Below, piece after piece: positions 60,306 to 64,000 of a stretch of DNA of 64,000 nt. The stretch comes from an uncultured Metabacillus sp. (lineage in GTDB: Bacteria; Bacillota; Bacilli; Bacillales; Bacillaceae): assembly GCF_947503125.1 (NCBI RefSeq), contig NZ_CANNCR010000016.1, positions 1-64,000 of the forward strand, written 5' to 3'. The notes beneath the pieces were generated by a model. That model saw only the letters and a program-made list of their open reading frames with translations. It searched no databases and was not told the DNA's origin. A program made the translations under genes and the position numbers. Every line of letters starts with the position of its first letter. Position 1 is the first letter of the stretch.

Positions 60306-63300
60306 TTGACTGAACGGATTGAAGGTTTAGCGATAGGACTTGATTTAGATACATTAGCTCTTGATCGTGGGTTAACAGGCTTAAAGGATAGGCTTAAATC
60401 AGTTAACAGTGAAATGAAAGCAAACTTATCTGCTTTTGATCGTGGAGATAAATCTATAGAAAAATATGAAACTACCTTAGATGGTCTTAACAAAAAGATT
60501 GAAGTACAAAAAAGGATTGTCCAGGAATCAAGAGCAGAATATGAAAAGATGGTTAAAGAGTTTGGTGAAGGATCCAAAGAGGCCGAAAAAGCTGCCCGAG
60601 CTTACAATAATCAAGTCGCATCATTAAATAGTTTGCAACGGTTTGTAGATCGAACAGCAGATGAATTAAAAAATTTAAGGGAAGAACAACAAGAAACCAA
60701 TACTAGTTTTTCTAAATTAAACCAAACCATTGAAGGGACTGTCACAAGGTTAAATCAATTTGGAGATTCAGCCTTAAATGCTGGTACAACGTTAACAGCT
60801 GGCGTTTCCACTCCATTAGCGGGGTTAGGTATTGTTTCTATAAAATCTGCTTCGGATATCCAAAAATCACAAGGGAAAATTCAAGCTTCATTAGGCATAA
60901 CAAAACAAGAAGCTAAAGAATTAAATGAAACAGCCATAAACGTTTGGAAGAACGGATTTGGAGAGAGTATGACAGATGTATCTGAAGGATTAACTCAAGT
61001 TAGAAAAAACCTTCAGAATATCTCTGGGAAAGAACTTGAAAAGGTTACACGTCAAGCCTTTATTTTACGCGATACTTTTGGGTATGAAATTCCAGAATCA
61101 ACGCGCGCTGCCAAAGCTCTTATAGACAATTTTGGTGTTGATGGTGCAAGGGCAATGGATTACATTGCTGTTGCAGCTCAAAAGGGTGGGGATTATTCAG
61201 CTGAGCTTTTAGATACCATTTCTGAATACAGCATTCAATTTAAAACGGCTGGTATAGACATTGATGGTATGTTTAATATCCTCATTCAAGGCGCTCAAAA
61301 TGGTTCCTGGTCAATGGATAAAACAGCCGATGCCATTAAGGAATTTTCAATTCGTGCTGTTGATGGATCCAAAACAACAGCAGACGGATTTAAAATGGTT
61401 GGCCTTAATGCGGATGATATGAGTAAAAAGTTTGCTGAAGGTGGAGATTCAGCACAAAACGCATTTATGGCAACCGTCGCTGCGATAGCTTCAATGGAAG
61501 ATCCACTAAAGCAACAGCAAGCAGGTGTGGCCCTTTTTGGTACACAGTGGGAAGATGTTCAAAAAAATGTCATTGGAGCTATGAATCCAACAAAAGATGT
61601 ACTTGGAGAAGTTGCTGGAGCTACAGAAGAAGCAGGAAAAGCCCTTCAAGATAACTTTGGAGACCGTGCATTAAAAGAATTAAGGGAATTAGGGGCTACT
61701 CTGCAGCCTTTAGGAAATATCTTATTGGATACAATTGAGCCTGCCTTTGAAAGTGCTTCTGAACACATCAAAGAGTTTACTGAATGGATGGAAAACCTCT
61801 CTCCAGAAGGTCAAAAAACAGTTGTTGCAATAGCAGCCATTACTGCAGCCCTTGGACCTGTTGCCTTTGGTGTTAGTGTAGTATCAAGAAGTTTAGGGGT
61901 GCTAACAGGTGTCTTAGGAAAAGGTGTCAGTGCCTTTGGAAAATACGCTCTAAGTGCAAAGGTTGCAGATGAAGCAATAGATGATCTTGGAAACACGGCT
62001 GATAAATCCACCAAAAAGCTAAAAAATGCAGATGGAAAGATAGGTAAAACATCAAAAGTATTAGGTGGATTAAAGGGTGGAGCAGGGCTTGCAGCTGGAT
62101 CCCTTCTTTCAGTCGGATCAGGAGCAGGGATACTTTCAAGTGCGCTTGGTTTTTTAACAGGCCCAATTGGATTAACCGTTGCAGGATTAGGCGCAGCTGT
62201 TGGTGCGGGAACGTTGCTCTATAAAAATTGGGACCAAATTCAGGACTCCTCTAGCCTTCTTAAAACGGGACTTGCAACTGTTCTTCCTGGTCTGTATGGG
62301 ATTGTGGGAGGAATAAAAGGCATTCGATCTATGTCTGATGAAACCATTCCTAAAATTGAGGATTTTGGTAATAAAGTATCTGATTCAACTGCAAAAGCGG
62401 TATTAGGCTATAAAAAATTAAATGACGAGGCAACAATTGAATTAAATAAGTTAATGTGGTCCGGCCAAACCATTAGCCAGCAAACAGCGGATACTATCAC
62501 GGGCATTTTTAGCCAAATGGGTGAAAAAATATCAAGTAGTTTAAAGACAAATTATGATAAGAGCTATAATTTTATGGCCGAACACTTTAAAAATAGTAAA
62601 GCTTTAAGTGAGTCAGAAGAAGCGACTATTTTAGGCAATACGCAAGTTAGATACCAAAGGCAGCTTGAAACTGTCCAATTGCAAGAGGCAAAGATTAAAG
62701 AGATTATGGATCGAGCTAGCCAGGAAAAAAGAACACTTACGCAAGAAGAAAAGAATCAAATTAATCAGATTCAACGAAATATGATGAATACAGCTGTTCA
62801 AACAATGTCTCAAAGTGAAATTGAGCAAAAAGTTATTATGGAACGCTTAAAAAATGAATCTGCTAATATTACAGCTCAACAAGCGGCAACAACGGTTCAA
62901 AATAGTTTAAAAGCTAAGAATGGAGCCATAAGAGAAGCAAATGATAAATACAATAAAACGGTTGCTGCAATTATAAGAGAACGTGATGAAACAGGAACTA
63001 TTTCAGCTGCTCAAGCTAACAAATTAATTTCAGAAGCGGAACGACAGAAAAATGAATCTGTTAGAAAAGCAACAGATATGCACAAAAACGTTGTAAATCA
63101 AGCCAAACTACAAGCCGGTGGACAAGTTGACCAAATCGATTGGGGTACAGGTCAAGTTCTAACTCAATGGGATCTATTGCTTCGTGGATCTGCTAAAACA
63201 ATCAATGCTATTAGTTCAGGGATTAACTGGATTCTAGATAAAATTGGTGTTAAGAGCAAAATTCCTATGTGGGAGCCTAAAGGATACAACAATAATACTA

Positions 63301-64000
63301 ATGTAAGTAAAACAAGGAGGGCTACAGGGAATGCTGAGCAGTATGCAAAAGGTACACCTTCTAGTGGTCATCCCGGCGGGCCGGCAATCGTTGGTGAGAA
63401 GGGCGCAGAATTAGCATATTTACCTGGCACAGGTGTTACTTTGCTTGGAACTAGAGGACCGGAATATCATCCTAACTTTCCGCGTGGAGCTTCAGTTTTG
63501 CCTAATAAACACACTGAAAAATTATTAAAAAGTTATGGCTTTCCAGGTTATGAAGATGGAGTAGGAAACTTTTTTGATTGGGTCATTAAAGGTCCAAAGG
63601 CTGTTTTGAATAATGTATGGAAAATGTTTGATGTAAACATGCCTAATCTTGGTGGAGTCTTTGGAGACATTGGAAAAGGAATGATTTCCTTTTTAAATGG
63701 AAAAGTTCATAATTTTATAGATTCTAAGATTGAGAGTATGTTTAATTTTCAAGGAAGCAATACAAGCGGAAGTGTTAAAAGTTGGATTGCTCAAGCAATG
63801 GCCATTACTGGCGTTCCTTCTTCATGGATGAGTGCATTAACAACAATAGCAATGAAAGAATCAGGTGGTAATCCAAGGGCTTATAATGGTTGGGATATAA
63901 ACGCTAAACGGGGTATTGCTTCGCGTGGATTGATGCAGACTATTCCGCCAACATTTGAAGCTTATAAATTGCCAGGGCTAAATGATATTTATAACCCTGT
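60306..64000 (+). CDS. Tape measure protein with lytic transglycosylase domain (runs off window)
   Basis: A large protein of at least 1231 residues that sets tail length. The TTG start at 60306 follows AAAGGAGG. The reading frame is open to the window end. It has N-terminal coiled coils (RLKSVNSEMKANLSAFDRGD), a TP901-1-type tape measure core (about 180-450), a glycine/alanine-rich hydrophobic membrane-like region (about 590-640), long helical coiled coils (about 760-960), and near its end an SLT-type muramidase (IAMKESGGNPRAYNGWD, catalytic Glu1185, and SRGLMQTIPPT), which locally opens peptidoglycan on infection. The C-terminal rest is cut by the window edge. Confidence 0.92.
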   Translation, partial: MTERIEGLAIGLDLDTLALDRGLTGLKDRLKSVNSEMKANLSAFDRGDKSIEKYETTLDGLNKKIEVQKRIVQESRAEYEKMVKEFGEGSKEAEKAARAYNNQVASLNSLQRFVDRTADELKNLREEQQETNTSFSKLNQTIEGTVTRLNQFGDSALNAGTTLTAGVSTPLAGLGIVSIKSASDIQKSQGKIQASLGITKQEAKELNETAINVWKNGFGESMTDVSEGLTQVRKNLQNISGKELEKVTRQAFILRDTFGYEIPESTRAAKALIDNFGVDGARAMDYIAVAAQKGGDYSAELLDTISEYSIQFKTAGIDIDGMFNILIQGAQNGSWSMDKTADAIKEFSIRAVDGSKTTADGFKMVGLNADDMSKKFAEGGDSAQNAFMATVAAIASMEDPLKQQQAGVALFGTQWEDVQKNVIGAMNPTKDVLGEVAGATEEAGKALQDNFGDRALKELRELGATLQPLGNILLDTIEPAFESASEHIKEFTEWMENLSPEGQKTVVAIAAITAALGPVAFGVSVVSRSLGVLTGVLGKGVSAFGKYALSAKVADEAIDDLGNTADKSTKKLKNADGKIGKTSKVLGGLKGGAGLAAGSLLSVGSGAGILSSALGFLTGPIGLTVAGLGAAVGAGTLLYKNWDQIQDSSSLLKTGLATVLPGLYGIVGGIKGIRSMSDETIPKIEDFGNKVSDSTAKAVLGYKKLNDEATIELNKLMWSGQTISQQTADTITGIFSQMGEKISSSLKTNYDKSYNFMAEHFKNSKALSESEEATILGNTQVRYQRQLETVQLQEAKIKEIMDRASQEKRTLTQEEKNQINQIQRNMMNTAVQTMSQSEIEQKVIMERLKNESANITAQQAATTVQNSLKAKNGAIREANDKYNKTVAAIIRERDETGTISAAQANKLISEAERQKNESVRKATDMHKNVVNQAKLQAGGQVDQIDWGTGQVLTQWDLLLRGSAKTINAISSGINWILDKIGVKSKIPMWEPKGYNNNTNVSKTRRATGNAEQYAKGTPSSGHPGGPAIVGEKGAELAYLPGTGVTLLGTRGPEYHPNFPRGASVLPNKHTEKLLKSYGFPGYEDGVGNFFDWVIKGPKAVLNNVWKMFDVNMPNLGGVFGDIGKGMISFLNGKVHNFIDSKIESMFNFQGSNTSGSVKSWIAQAMAITGVPSSWMSALTTIAMKESGGNPRAYNGWDINAKRGIASRGLMQTIPPTFEAYKLPGLNDIYNP

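Larger units (their letters stand above)
36491..64000. mobile_element. Siphovirus-type prophage (left end to beyond window)
   Basis: All genes from the serine integrase to the right edge form one temperate-phage order: lysogeny module on the minus strand, divergent early genes, replication, dUTPase, late switch, packaging, HK97-type head, long non-contractile tail. No contractile sheath gene is seen between the major tail protein and the tape measure. The left boundary is set by the yhbH end. The right boundary, host lysis genes and tail fibres lie outside. It appears intact in this part, with no frameshifted essential genes apart from a programmed one. Confidence 0.93.

Noticed and set aside
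1-64000. CRISPR arrays
   Set aside because: No direct repeats of 23-40 bp with regular unique spacers were seen. The 20-bp repeat at 4561 has degenerate units and no spacer pattern.

Overview
The window is low-GC DNA from a spore-forming Bacillaceae chromosome. The evidence is a gene order around queG, a yhbB-type amidase, trmL, prkA and yhbH that matches Bacillus subtilis, Bacillus-type Shine-Dalgarno sequences, cre-like catabolite-repression sites and YesM/YesN-type sugar regulation. I cannot name the species. The last 27.5 kb is an integrated siphovirus-type prophage that runs off the right end.

Region 1 (1-28.1 kb) is a carbohydrate-use island. It holds a secreted GH43 glycosidase (minus strand), a PRPP synthetase, a large intracellular GH2 beta-galactosidase-like enzyme divergent from an Lpl-type ABC sugar importer (two permeases and a binding lipoprotein), a YesL-like membrane protein and a Nif3-like protein. 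Next comes a PTS operon: a PRD regulator with an EIIA domain, EIIB, a UlaA-type EIIC, a TPR protein, a class II aldolase and a P-loop kinase. A second ABC sugar importer follows, with its own YesM/YesN two-component system, and then mannose-6-phosphate isomerase. Neither ABC importer has an ATPase gene here, so both probably use a shared MsmX-type ATPase. cre-like boxes precede four of these units.

Region 2 (28.3-36.5 kb) is conserved housekeeping and sporulation DNA: tRNA-Gly(TCC), a B3/B4-domain protein, queG, mscL, a YhbB-like amidase, trmL, an unlisted 30-residue membrane peptide, prkA and yhbH. Several inverted-repeat elements lie between genes.

Region 3 (36.5-64.0 kb) is a prophage inserted directly behind yhbH. 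Its left end carries a large serine integrase, an ImmA-type protease, a HipA-like kinase fused to a HIRAN domain, and a repressor with two HTH domains, all on the minus strand. A divergent Cro-like gene is separated from the repressor by repeated operators. The plus strand then carries replication genes (DnaD-like, DnaC-like), dUTPase and many very small genes, several with paired CxxC motifs. ArpU and a minimal tyrosine recombinase form the late switch. An HNH nuclease, a GC-rich candidate cos site and an HK97-type head-tail operon follow (terS, terL, portal, ClpP-like protease, capsid, connectors, major tail protein, a glycosyltransferase, frameshifted tail chaperones, tape measure).

The most interesting signal is in the structural operon. 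The capsid protein, the first connector and the major tail protein all end in threonine runs (6, 12 and 9 Thr), and a DxD-type glycosyltransferase follows the major tail protein directly. The ends of the capsid and tail genes share an identical 15-bp sequence. This looks like a virion O-glycosylation system with portable C-terminal Thr tags. The HipA-HIRAN fusion in the lysogeny module is the second candidate for an undescribed system.
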